Assembly: GCA_937982515.1 (NCBI GenBank)
Contig: CALJMB010000200.1
Span: forward strand, 1 to 24,134
DNA from: an uncultured Balneolaceae bacterium
Lineage (GTDB): Bacteria > Bacteroidota > Rhodothermia > Balneolales > Balneolaceae
Direction of reading: 5' to 3'
DNA: 24,134 nt
A program made the translations under genes and the position numbers. Of the stretch, positions 1 to 8,371 are shown one piece after another (position 1 is the first letter of the stretch; each line of letters begins with the position of its first letter). The notes under the pieces are model-generated. The model was not told the origin of the DNA. It searched no databases and saw only the letters and a list, made by a program, of their open reading frames with translations.

Positions 1-348
1 CCTGCTCTGCTGTGAAACGCCCTTTCCACTGATCCGATCACTCCGAGTGATCGGATCAGTGAAGAGGCATACTACAAAATCCCCTCCCGATATTCTCCAT
101 CAGAATTTGTATACTTATGCCAGTTTTTCTTTACCTTCAGGGGTTATAATGCCCTGACAGGGGTAGAATAAGGCTCAATATCCGGGTATAGAGTCAATAT
201 TCGCGGCGGGGCGTGACATGCTCTTGTCAGTCCAATACCTTATTTTCGTACCTGTATCTGTGATATAGCTTATTTTATATTTCGTAGCTGCTACGCAATA
301 CAAAATGAGCACCACGTTCACATTTTTTAATTCCATATTGCACCAACA
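1..348. other. Gap upstream of parC
   Basis: I see no convincing gene here. A minus-strand open frame runs from inside parC into this gap, but it is a shadow of parC. The stretch holds a perfect 16-bp-arm palindrome at 27-61 and a small hairpin at 283-295 (CGTAG-CTG-CTACG) 54 bases before the parC start. No clear promoter or Shine-Dalgarno sequence can be assigned. Confidence 0.6.
27..61. repeat. Perfect palindrome, copy 1 of a dispersed hairpin
   Basis: The arms are 16 bp, perfect, separated by a 3-base loop (CCG). The left arm reads CACTGATCCGATCACT. A second copy with almost the same arms lies at 13156-13188 in an unrelated gap, so this is a dispersed hairpin repeat rather than a site tied to parC. 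There is no T-tract after it, so it is not a typical intrinsic terminator. Confidence 0.85.
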
Positions 349-2679
349 ATGCCTGTAGTAGACAATATAGCACTTCACAAAACAGCCCGTGAAAGGTATT
401 TGAACTATGCCCTTTCCGTTATTACCAGCCGGGCGCTGCCGGATATCCGCGATGGACTTAAGCCCGTGCACCGGCGCATCCTTTACGCCATGCACACCAA
501 CCTCAGGCTGTATCCCGATGCGCGGTATCGCAAGAGCGCCACGGTAGTCGGTGAGGTAATGGGTAAGTACCATCCCCACGGTGACGCGGCCATCTACGAG
601 GCAATGGTTCGCATGGCACAGGACTTTTCCCTGCGCGCACCGCTGGTTGACGGGCACGGTAACTTCGGTTCTATCGACGGGGATAACCCGGCAGCCATGC
701 GGTACACCGAAGCACGTTTGCGTTCACTGGCAATGGAGATGCTGGAGGAGATTAAGAAACAGACGGTAGATTTCCGTCCGAATTATGACGGCACGCTTTC
801 CGAACCGGTTGTACTGCCAAGCAAAGTGCCTAACCTTCTGGTTAATGGCGCGAGTGGCATTGCCGTCGGTATGGCTACGAATATTCCTCCGCACAATTTG
901 GGAGAAGTGATCGACGCGTTGATCTATAAGATCGATTCCCCCAACGCGCGTATTGATACCCTGGTACGCAATTATATAAAAGGTCCTGACTTTCCCACCG
1001 GCGGACGTGTTCTGAACACAGAAGAAGAACTTATCGATATGTATGAGACCGGCAAGGGATCTATAGAGATCCGGGGTAGTTACGAGATGGAAGGCAAAAC
1101 CCGCATCATCATTACTTCCATTCCCTACACGGTTACTAAAGGCGATCTGGTGGAAAAAATAGCCGAACACATTGTCAATGAAGACGTGCCGCAGCTATCC
1201 GATGTACGCGATGAGTCGACAGACGATGTACGGATCGTGCTTGAACTCAAACGCGGAGCCGATGGCGAAGCAGCGATGGCTTACCTCTTCAAGCACACGC
1301 GGCTGCAGACCCGGTTCCATGTAAACATGACCTGCCTTGTACCTACCGAAAATCCTCAGGTAGGCGCTCCGAAACGGGTAGGCCTTACAACCATACTAGA
1401 CCATTTTCTGAGTTTCCGCATGGAGGTAGTGGTCAGGAGACTAACCTTCGAGTTAGAACAACTCCTGAAGCGCATCCACATACTGGAAGGCTTTGAAATT
1501 ATCTTCGACGCGCTGGATGAGGCGATAAAAATAATCCGGGCTTCTGATGGCAAGCAGGATGCCGGGGAACGGCTGCGTGGCCGCTTTGACCTGAGTGAAG
1601 AGCAAGCAGAGGCCGTGCTGGAAACCAAGCTGTACCGGCTGGCCAAACTGGAAATACAAGCCATACGGGAGGAACTGGAAGATAAGCGCAAAAAGGCATC
1701 GGAATTGCAGGGCCTGCTGGATGATGAAGAGGCCCGCTGGAAGCTGGTTCGCGAGGAACTGCGCGCCATTAAAAAAGAGTTCTCTGATGAGCGCCGGACG
1801 GAGATTGCGGGTCCGCAGGCTGCCATTGAATATTCAGAAGAAGACTACATCATTGACGAAGATTACTACGTCATCGCCACACGCGAAGGGTGGGTAAAAC
1901 GCATGCGTTCCTACTCCGATCTTGCCAGTATCCGCGTGCGCGAAGGCGATGAAATTGGATGGGTACTCCCGGGTTCCACCCGCGAAACCATCGGCTTCTT
2001 TACCAACTTTGGAAAAGTATACACTACACGCATCGACGAGCTGCCTTCAACAACGGGTTATGGCGATCCTATTCAAAAGCTATTTGAATTTTCTAATAAG
2101 GAACGCGTAATCGGGGTCGTATGCTTCGATAAACGTGCGCTGCCCGAGGCCGGGCGGGATCCCGTTTCTGCACCTGAACTTTTTGAGAATGGAGATGATA
2201 ATCAGGCGGAGGGGCCGTTTGTCGTGGCCCTGTCGGAACAGGGTAAAGCAGTGCGTTTTACGCTCGATGGATATACCGAGCCGTCAACCCGAGTAGGGCG
2301 TACATTTATGCGCCTGGATGAGGGAGATCAGGTTATCGGAGCGGAAATGGCGGGCGGACATGAGAACGTATGTATGGCCTCACGCAAGGGCCACGCGCTC
2401 ATCTTCCCTGTTCATCAGGTAGCGATCTACAAAAATGCAGCAAAGGGTGTAACCGCTATGCGTCTGGATAAAAATGACTATGTGCTGGCGTTTACACTCT
2501 CAGATGCAACACGCGACGGACTGGAAGTGGAAACAAACCGCGGACGGCGCGAAATTGTGCGTACAACAAAGTTCGACGTCACCAACCGGGGCAACAAGGG
2601 CCGTCTCATTATCAAGCGCGGCTATATAGCCAGAGCCATCCGTCCCCCCGTAGAAATACGTATGAAAGACGATGGGTAA
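349..2679 (+). CDS. parC: DNA topoisomerase IV subunit A (ParC/GyrA family)
   Basis: This is the breakage-reunion subunit of a type IIA topoisomerase, which passes one DNA duplex through another to unlink daughter chromosomes. The 776 residues begin with the winged-helix/tower core. HPHGD (75-79) lies in the quinolone-resistance region, and the catalytic tyrosine is Y119 in AMRYTEARL, next to R118. A coiled-coil-rich stretch covers about 350-490 and a beta-pinwheel C-terminal domain about 500-770. The gyrase-defining box QRRGGKG is absent from the front of the C-terminal domain. Only a degenerate NRGNKG occurs near 746-751, which favours topoisomerase IV over gyrase. The parE partner follows on the same strand after 229 bases. 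The ATG at 349 fits the family N-terminus, and no Shine-Dalgarno is visible. Position 80, serine in many homologues, is alanine. A divergent GyrA remains possible. Confidence 0.9.
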   Translation: MPVVDNIALHKTARERYLNYALSVITSRALPDIRDGLKPVHRRILYAMHTNLRLYPDARYRKSATVVGEVMGKYHPHGDAAIYEAMVRMAQDFSLRAPLVDGHGNFGSIDGDNPAAMRYTEARLRSLAMEMLEEIKKQTVDFRPNYDGTLSEPVVLPSKVPNLLVNGASGIAVGMATNIPPHNLGEVIDALIYKIDSPNARIDTLVRNYIKGPDFPTGGRVLNTEEELIDMYETGKGSIEIRGSYEMEGKTRIIITSIPYTVTKGDLVEKIAEHIVNEDVPQLSDVRDESTDDVRIVLELKRGADGEAAMAYLFKHTRLQTRFHVNMTCLVPTENPQVGAPKRVGLTTILDHFLSFRMEVVVRRLTFELEQLLKRIHILEGFEIIFDALDEAIKIIRASDGKQDAGERLRGRFDLSEEQAEAVLETKLYRLAKLEIQAIREELEDKRKKASELQGLLDDEEARWKLVREELRAIKKEFSDERRTEIAGPQAAIEYSEEDYIIDEDYYVIATREGWVKRMRSYSDLASIRVREGDEIGWVLPGSTRETIGFFTNFGKVYTTRIDELPSTTGYGDPIQKLFEFSNKERVIGVVCFDKRALPEAGRDPVSAPELFENGDDNQAEGPFVVALSEQGKAVRFTLDGYTEPSTRVGRTFMRLDEGDQVIGAEMAGGHENVCMASRKGHALIFPVHQVAIYKNAAKGVTAMRLDKNDYVLAFTLSDATRDGLEVETNRGRREIVRTTKFDVTNRGNKGRLIIKRGYIARAIRPPVEIRMKDDG

Positions 2680-2907
2680 TACTATGTGCAGGGGGAAAGA
2701 TGTAGGCCATCATAGAGACGGCTGCATTATGCTGAGCCGCCGCGTTCAACGTCCTCCCTGGAAGGCCGGGTTGTTGCGTTCTCTGCCATTTGCCTTTTCG
2801 CTGGTGCAACAGAAATTTAATAAAACCTGAATGTGACCTAAATAACTCAATAATCATTCTTGACCCTAATTTACTTTAAAAACAGAGTTTAACGAGTTTT
2901 CTATTTT
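2680..2907. other. parC-parE spacer
   Basis: These 228 bases have no gene that I can support. The last 90 bases before parE are AT-rich and contain TTGACC at 2860-2865, which could belong to a separate parE promoter. I could not match a good downstream box to it, so independent parE transcription is only a possibility. Confidence 0.35.
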
Positions 2908-4845
2908 ATGGCTGACAATACAATGTATACCGGTAAAGACATCCAAGTCCTTGAAGGCCTCGATCCGGTACGCAAACGTCCGGGCATGTACATCGGCGGC
3001 ACAGGCAAACCGGGCCTTCATCATCTGTTGTGGGAAGTGGTCGATAATGCGGTTGACGAAGCTACCAACGGTTATGCCACAACCATCGAAGTAATCCTGC
3101 ATAAGGATGAGCAAAGCGTCACCGTCAGCGATAACGGCCGGGGCATACCCGTTGACGAACATCCCACCAAAAAAATCCCCACGCTGCAGCTGATTATGAC
3201 AACGCTCCATGCCGGAGGCAAGTTCGATCAAACCAATTATATTACATCGGGTGGACTCCACGGTGTCGGTGCATCGGTGGTCAACGCTCTTTCTTCAGAA
3301 ATGACAGCTACCATCAAGCGCGACGGCAAGACCTACGAACAGCGCTACGAACGGGGTGTACCTGTTACAAAACTGAAGACCATAAGCAAGAATTCACGCG
3401 GAAGCGGAACCACCATCTTTTTCCGGCCGGATGATGAGATCTTTGAAACCACAACTTTCGATGCCGATCAGATAAAGTCTGTACTGGATATCAAGACCTA
3501 TCTCAACCGGTCGCTGAAGATTATTTTTGTTGACGAAGCGCGTAATGAGCGTTTTGAGTATCATCACGAGGGAGGTATCAAGGAGTATCTCGATGTACTT
3601 GTGAAGAAGGAGAAGACGAGAACCGTTCATGACGAAGTGTTTACAATCGAAGATAATCACGCGAACGGGCAGGGACGTGTGGAGCTGGCTCTGTGGTGGA
3701 CGGAAGCACCGCGCGAGGTGGTGCACTCTTTTGTAAACGGCATACCTACCCAGGATGGCGGTACCCATGAACAGGGATTCCGGTCGGCCGTACGCAGCGC
3801 CGTCTTGTCTTATATGGAGACACATGACCTGCTGCCGCGAAATATTGAGATCTCTTCCGATGATATCCGGGAAGGGCTGTTTGCCATCGTCAACCTGTTT
3901 ATGACCGACCCGCAGTTTCAGGGACAGACGAAGGATAAACTCAATAATCCTGAGGCACGAGGACTGGTGTCTTCAGCCCTCCGGCTGGAACTTGAACACT
4001 ACCTGAATTCACATCCCACCACGGGAGAGGCCATAGCTACCCGTGTGATACAGGCTGCCAGAGCTCGCCAGGCCAGCAGGGCCGCTGCCCGTCAGTCGCG
4101 CAAGAAATCTTCTGTCAGCCACAGGCTTAATCTGCCCGGTAAACTGGCCGACTGTTCCTCAACAGATCCGAATAAGAGTGAGCTTTTCATCGTGGAGGGT
4201 GATTCGGCCGGCGGCTCGGCTAAACAGGGACGTGATCGTAAATTCCAGGCGGTCCTGCCGCTGAGAGGAAAGGTACTGAATGCCGAGCAAGCTACGCTGA
4301 AGAAGGTGCAAAGCAATAAAGAACTCTCCAATGTGGCGGATGCGCTGGGGTGTGGCATACAGGATCAGCTGGATCTGTCTCGTCTCCGGTATAACAAGGT
4401 GATATTACTCATGGATGCAGACTCTGACGGCCACCATATCGCTACGTTGCTGCTGACGTTCTTTTACAGATACATGCGGCCGCTTATCGATGAGGGTCAT
4501 GTGTATCTGGCCCAGCCGCCGCTCTACAAGCTTGTGAGCGGACAAGAAACATATTGGGCTCTGGACGAACTGCATAAAGATCACATCATTGAAGAAATCC
4601 TTGCAAAACGAAAGAACGCAAAAATAGACATCCAGCGATTTAAGGGTCTGGGTGAGATGATGCCGCAAACGCTCAAGGAGACAACTCTGGATCCCGAAAG
4701 CCGCCACCTGTTGCGGGTGACCATTGCCGATGCGGAGAAATACATTACCGAACAGACGGTAAGTGAACTTATGGGCAAAGATACCACCGCCCGGTTTGAA
4801 TTTATCATGGAGCACGCCGGCGAAGTAGAGGATTTGGATGTGTAA
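2908..4845 (+). CDS. parE: DNA topoisomerase IV subunit B (ParE/GyrB family)
   Basis: This is the ATPase subunit that partners the ParC-like protein encoded just upstream. The 645 residues show the GHKL ATPase domain first: E43 is the likely general base and N47 the Mg ligand in WEVVDNAVDEA, followed by DNGRGIP (75-81), HAGGKFD (101-107) and GLHGVGASVVNALS. The transducer domain follows, then the TOPRIM domain with EGDSAGGSAKQGR (E430, D432) and DADSDG (503-508), and a C-terminal tail that ends in the usual region. Length is normal for a ParE or a GyrB without insertion. The ATG at 2908 gives the standard N-terminus (YTGKDIQVLEGLDPVRKRPGMYIG). No Shine-Dalgarno is seen. GyrB and ParE are hard to separate by sequence, and the call rests on the neighbour lacking a GyrA box. 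Confidence 0.9.
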   Translation: MADNTMYTGKDIQVLEGLDPVRKRPGMYIGGTGKPGLHHLLWEVVDNAVDEATNGYATTIEVILHKDEQSVTVSDNGRGIPVDEHPTKKIPTLQLIMTTLHAGGKFDQTNYITSGGLHGVGASVVNALSSEMTATIKRDGKTYEQRYERGVPVTKLKTISKNSRGSGTTIFFRPDDEIFETTTFDADQIKSVLDIKTYLNRSLKIIFVDEARNERFEYHHEGGIKEYLDVLVKKEKTRTVHDEVFTIEDNHANGQGRVELALWWTEAPREVVHSFVNGIPTQDGGTHEQGFRSAVRSAVLSYMETHDLLPRNIEISSDDIREGLFAIVNLFMTDPQFQGQTKDKLNNPEARGLVSSALRLELEHYLNSHPTTGEAIATRVIQAARARQASRAAARQSRKKSSVSHRLNLPGKLADCSSTDPNKSELFIVEGDSAGGSAKQGRDRKFQAVLPLRGKVLNAEQATLKKVQSNKELSNVADALGCGIQDQLDLSRLRYNKVILLMDADSDGHHIATLLLTFFYRYMRPLIDEGHVYLAQPPLYKLVSGQETYWALDELHKDHIIEEILAKRKNAKIDIQRFKGLGEMMPQTLKETTLDPESRHLLRVTIADAEKYITEQTVSELMGKDTTARFEFIMEHAGEVEDLDV

Positions 4846-4980
4846 ATACGGAGACAAGAGACCGGAAGGTTAGCCGCGGATCAACGCGGATCGGTACGGC
4901 TGGTTTTGTTATTTCTCTAATAACCCTGTCCTCTTTATTTCTTACACCTCGATTACTGATGCCCCAATCAACTGTATACA

Positions 4981-5035
4981 GATACAGACGTAGCATGCTA
5001 CGTCTCTACCGGCGTATCGCTGCTACGCCTCTACC
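4981..5035. repeat. GTAGAGACG-type double hairpin repeat
   Basis: A perfect 20-bp palindrome at 4986-5005 (AGACGTAGCATGCTACGTCT) is followed at once by a second, looser hairpin, GGCGTA-N7-TACGCC. Both are followed by CTCTACC or CTCTACCC. This type of GTAGAGACGTAGC palindrome is, from general knowledge, a common dispersed repeat in Bacteroidota, Chloroflexota and cyanobacteria. It sits in the gap between parE and the MFS gene. A short related hairpin (CGTAG-CTG-CTACG) lies at 283-295. Confidence 0.75.
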
Positions 5036-5099
5036 CCCTCCGTGACTTTCATGGTTACCCCTGATACTACTGTGATCATTTTTCCTTACCTTCCGGACT

Positions 5100-6356
5100 A
5101 TGATTCAAACACAAATTGCTACAAAACAACCCACCAGCCGCTTCTATGCCTGGTTCGTGCTTGGGTTGCTGGTTTTAATCTACATCTCCAGCTTTGTCGA
5201 CCGACAGATTATCGCGGTACTGGGAACCAGTATCCGACAGGAATTGGGATTAAGTAACACAGAGATCGGGGTACTCTACGGGCCGGCCTTTTCATTAATT
5301 TATGCTATCTGTGGACTGTTCATGGGTCGAATGGCCGATCGGGTGCCGCGGACAAGAATCATTCTTACCGGTCTTACTGTCTGGAGCCTGATGACTCTGG
5401 CCAGTGGATTTGCTTCCTCCCTTATTTTTTTGGTCACGGCCCGGCTCTTTGTAGGCGTAAGCCAGGCGTCCCTCAGCCCGGCTGTCTATTCTCTGCTCGC
5501 AGACTACTTTAAACCGCAACAACGGGCTACGGTATTTTCCATTTATGCTTCCGGTATATTCCTGGGTATAGGAGCCGCTTTTCTTATAGGGGGAACCGTG
5601 GCACAAACCTACGATTGGCGTGTGGCACTGAAAGTGGTTGCCCTGCCGGGACTTTTTCTGGCACTGATAGGAGTGCTGGTACTCAGAGAACCCGGACGGA
5701 TGAGGAAGAAGAGCGAAGAGTCTATGTTCGCTGTTTTAAAGTATATGTTTGAAAAGAAAACGGTTCGGATGCATTTGGCAGGTTTTTCACTGCTTGCTTT
5801 TTTAGGCTATACCATACTGGCTTTCATCGGAATCGTACTAAACGATGTATTTGATGCACCCCGGTATATCTCCAGCTATGGATGGTTTATGCTATTAACC
5901 GGCGTCAGCGTTAATGTGTCCGGATGGCTGGCGGATAAGTTTGCTGAGTGGTGGGGGCCTGAAAAACGATTCTGGATGGGTATCGTTGCGGCTCTTGGAG
6001 GGCTGCCTCTGTATTACTTCGGGCTCTTTGCCGGTTCCGCCTGGACGGCCTTTTTGTTTATCGGTACGGCCAATGTTATCTCTTCCTCCTATAATGGACT
6101 GGCCGCGGCTCTGATCCAGTACTTTGTAAAAGATTCAATGAGAGGAATGGCCGGTGCCGTGTACCTCTTCGTGATAAGTATTGCGGGGTTTGGTATCGGC
6201 CCCCCGCTGACAGGGTGGCTGATGGATCATGTTTTCACGGGTACCTACGGGCCCTCCAAAGCACTCTTTACCGTATTTATTATCTGTGGCGTGGGAGCAA
6301 CACTATGCTTCCTGCAGGCCATGAAAACCTACCACAAAGACGCGGAAGTGGCTTAA
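5100..6356 (+). CDS. MFS transporter, 12-helix, substrate unknown
   Basis: This is an inner-membrane secondary transporter of the major facilitator superfamily, 418 residues, the usual length for 12 helices. The first helix (about 17-36) ends in SFVDRQIIAVLGTSIRQELG, a pattern common in the Spinster-like/hexuronate-like branch. The motif A loop GLFMGRMADRVPRTR follows helix 2, with the conserved G, D and R residues. A charged cytoplasmic loop near 200-215 separates the two six-helix halves. The start at 5100 places a short polar tail before helix 1, and there is no Shine-Dalgarno. It appears to be monocistronic, with repeats on both sides and the convergent pnt operon downstream. Substrate cannot be told from sequence. 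Spinster-like members include sphingolipid and sugar-acid carriers, but I would not go further than the superfamily. Confidence 0.85.
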   Translation: MIQTQIATKQPTSRFYAWFVLGLLVLIYISSFVDRQIIAVLGTSIRQELGLSNTEIGVLYGPAFSLIYAICGLFMGRMADRVPRTRIILTGLTVWSLMTLASGFASSLIFLVTARLFVGVSQASLSPAVYSLLADYFKPQQRATVFSIYASGIFLGIGAAFLIGGTVAQTYDWRVALKVVALPGLFLALIGVLVLREPGRMRKKSEESMFAVLKYMFEKKTVRMHLAGFSLLAFLGYTILAFIGIVLNDVFDAPRYISSYGWFMLLTGVSVNVSGWLADKFAEWWGPEKRFWMGIVAALGGLPLYYFGLFAGSAWTAFLFIGTANVISSSYNGLAAALIQYFVKDSMRGMAGAVYLFVISIAGFGIGPPLTGWLMDHVFTGTYGPSKALFTVFIICGVGATLCFLQAMKTYHKDAEVA

Positions 6357-6365
6357 AGAATAAAC

Positions 6366-6387
6366 TCCCCTCCTTGGAAGGAGGGGA
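6366..6387. repeat. CCCCTCCTT hairpin between convergent genes
   Basis: The arms are 10 bp, perfect (TCCCCTCCTT / AAGGAGGGGA), with a 2-base loop, followed by the TTAAGGGGTGGG tail. It begins 10 bases after the MFS stop, in the gap to the convergent pntB. This CCCCTCCTT...AAGGAGGGG-TTAAGGGGTGG unit is a dispersed repeat that I recognise from many Bacteroidota genomes. It could also serve as a two-way transcription stop, although it lacks a T-tract. Confidence 0.7.
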
Positions 6388-6533
6388 TTAAGGGGTGGGT
6401 TGGAAACGGCACAATTTTTTAGTACAGCCCAGAACATCAGAAAAGGAGGAGAGGTTGGAATATGCCTTCTCTTCAGTCAGGAGCACAGTTACTTACCTCT
6501 GTTTCCATTCGCGCAGATCCGCGGCCTGAAATT

Positions 6534-7949
6534 CTATACTTCATTCAATGCCTGAGCCAATGCTTGCAATGACTTCTTGGCATCGCCAAAGAACATCTGG
6601 TTGGTATCGGCATAGAAAATGTCGTTGTCTATTCCGGCAAAACCGGGACTCAGACTTCTCTTAAAGACAATGGTTCGCTTTGCTTCATCTATATCCAGTA
6701 TAGGCATTCCGTATATCGGGCTTCCAGGATTGGTCTTGGCAGCGGGGTTCACCACGTCATTGGCGCCAATCACCAATACTACATCTGTGGACTTAAACTC
6801 GGGGTTGATCTGATCCATATCGTAAAGCTGGTCGTAAGGCACATCGGCCTCTGCAAGCAGTACGTTCATATGTCCCGGCATGCGTCCCGCAACCGGATGA
6901 ATGCCATATTTTACTTCCACACCTCTGGATTCCAGCTTATCAGCCACTTCCTTAAGTACGTGCTGAGCCTGGGCAACTGCCAGACCATACCCGGGTACAA
7001 TGACCACTTTTCCGGCGTAGGCACACTGAAGAGCCACGTCATCGGCCGTGGTCTCGTGGACGGTGCGGTCAGTATCGACAGCAGGCCCGGCGCCACTGCC
7101 TCCACCCCCAAAGGCCCCGAACAACACATTACCCAGTGTCCGGTTCATAGCCTTACACATGATGTTGGTCAGGATGAGGCCCGCAGCGCCTACCAGCGCG
7201 CCACTGATAATCAACAGGTTGTTGTTGATAACAAATCCGGCCATAGCAGCAGCTATTCCAGAGTACGAGTTAAGCAACGAGATGACAACCGGCATGTCGG
7301 CTCCGCCAATAGGCAGTACCGTCAACACACCCAGAAGCAGGGCAAGCCCAAATAAGAGCCAGAATACCAGCTGGTTTTCGGGCGAATAGGTCAGCCATCC
7401 CACCAAAACAAGCAAGCCGCCTGTCAATAGTAAATTAAAGACGTTCTGGCCCGGGAATGTGAGCGGGCGTCCACTGATGAACCCTTTAAGTTTGCCAAAA
7501 GCAATAAAGCTGCCGGTAAAGGTTATAGAACCGATAAGGATACTTAACCCAATGGTAACCAAATCCTGTGTGGCGAATGCCAGTCCGCTGGCCCGGGAAA
7601 ACTCTCCCCATGCCACCAGGGCCGAAGCGCCACCGCCGAGCCCGTTAAATATAGCCACCATCTCCGGCATGGCTGTCATCTCCACCTTCTTGGCAGAGAC
7701 AACCCCGATAACACTGCCTGCGAGTATACCTATAATAATATAATCAAAAGAGACGATTTGATGATCAAACAGTGTAACTACAACACCGATGAGCATGCCG
7801 ATGGCTGCCAGCTGATTACCCGAACGGGCTGTAGCAGGAGATCCCAGGCGCTTGATTCCCACAATAAAAAAGCCTGTCGCAATCAGGTAAAATAGCTGGA
7901 TAATATCCGGCAAAAATTCCTGAACAGATGCTGGTAAAAACTCACTCAT
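6534..7949 (-). CDS. pntB: NAD(P) transhydrogenase subunit beta
   Basis: This is the beta subunit of the proton-translocating nicotinamide nucleotide transhydrogenase, which uses the proton gradient to make NADPH from NADH. The 471 residues start with a membrane domain of about nine helices (roughly 15-265). They end with the NADP-binding domain III (about 290-471), showing VVIVPGYGLAVAQAQH, GIHPVAGRMPGHMNVLLAEA, VLVIGANDVVNPAA and the RSLSPGFAGIDNDIF lid region. All these are standard family motifs. The start at 7949 (ATG) lies 5 bases past the stop of pntAB. A GGAG on the message overlaps the end of pntAB, so translation may be coupled. It is the third gene of the minus-strand operon pntAA-pntAB-pntB. 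Confidence 0.95.
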   Translation of the reverse strand: MSEFLPASVQEFLPDIIQLFYLIATGFFIVGIKRLGSPATARSGNQLAAIGMLIGVVVTLFDHQIVSFDYIIIGILAGSVIGVVSAKKVEMTAMPEMVAIFNGLGGGASALVAWGEFSRASGLAFATQDLVTIGLSILIGSITFTGSFIAFGKLKGFISGRPLTFPGQNVFNLLLTGGLLVLVGWLTYSPENQLVFWLLFGLALLLGVLTVLPIGGADMPVVISLLNSYSGIAAAMAGFVINNNLLIISGALVGAAGLILTNIMCKAMNRTLGNVLFGAFGGGGSGAGPAVDTDRTVHETTADDVALQCAYAGKVVIVPGYGLAVAQAQHVLKEVADKLESRGVEVKYGIHPVAGRMPGHMNVLLAEADVPYDQLYDMDQINPEFKSTDVVLVIGANDVVNPAAKTNPGSPIYGMPILDIDEAKRTIVFKRSLSPGFAGIDNDIFYADTNQMFFGDAKKSLQALAQALNEV

Positions 7950-7954
7950 TATTA

Positions 7955-8242
7955 CTAATCTCCTTTTTTCTTGAACATTTCGAGCATACGGTCGGTTACC
8001 ACGAAGCCACCCGCTACGTTGATAGTGGCCAGGATGATCGCTGCCAATCCGATGATCTGACTGAATTCTCCTCCACCGGCATGCCCCGCTACGACAAGCG
8101 CACCGACAATGGTAATACCCGAAATAGCGTTGGAGCCCGACATCAAAGGAGTGTGCAGCGTCGGCGGCACTTTTGAGATTAACTCAAAGCCTACAAAGGA
8201 GGCCAGTACAAAAATAAACAGGTTAAAGATAAGTCCTGACAT
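7955..8242 (-). CDS. pntAB: NAD(P) transhydrogenase subunit alpha part 2 (membrane)
   Basis: This is the short membrane part of the alpha subunit, 95 residues, made as a separate chain as in Rhodospirillum-type three-subunit transhydrogenases. In E. coli it is fused to the end of PntA. Three hydrophobic segments are visible (about 4-20, 38-53 and 62-80), with the family pattern VPPTLHTPLMSGSNAISGI in the first loop and TDRMLEMFKK at the end. It acts with PntB to form the proton channel. The ATG at 8242 is the natural start. It follows pntAA after a 129-base spacer and nearly abuts pntB. Confidence 0.93.
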   Translation of the reverse strand: MSGLIFNLFIFVLASFVGFELISKVPPTLHTPLMSGSNAISGITIVGALVVAGHAGGGEFSQIIGLAAIILATINVAGGFVVTDRMLEMFKKKGD

Positions 8243-8371
8243 GACTATTTATAAGTTATTTATGGAACACAGATAACGCGAATGTTGCAAATCCTCACAG
8301 ACAGGTTGTATCGTGCCTTTATTCCTGAGAATATCCGCCTTATCCGTGCTTTCCGCGTTCTGTTTGGTTCA
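8243..8371. repeat. Spacer with CGCGGAT/ACACAGAT-type repeat inside the pnt operon
   Basis: Between pntAA and pntAB lie 129 bases with no gene. Read on the minus strand they contain CGCGGAAAGCACGGAT followed by AAGGCGGAT, and further on GCGTTATCTGTGTTCC. This resembles the widespread 'CACAGAT...CGCGGAT' dispersed tract. Related scraps occur at 4872-4890, 6510-6525 and 16539-16560. In related operons the two alpha genes usually sit close together, so the spacer looks like a repeat that has settled inside the operon. Confidence 0.5.

Noticed and set aside
1356..1826. Long serine-rich open frame antisense to parC
   Set aside because: A typical shadow of a coding frame rich in Glu, Lys and Arg codons. 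It has no independent support.
5042..5257. Open frame upstream of and overlapping the MFS start
   Set aside because: It runs in another frame over the clear first helix of the MFS protein and shows no signal of its own.
5100..6356. MFS protein as a drug-efflux partner of the topoisomerase genes
   Set aside because: Adjacency is the only hint. The genes are separated by a repeat-bearing gap, and nothing in the protein indicates drug substrates.
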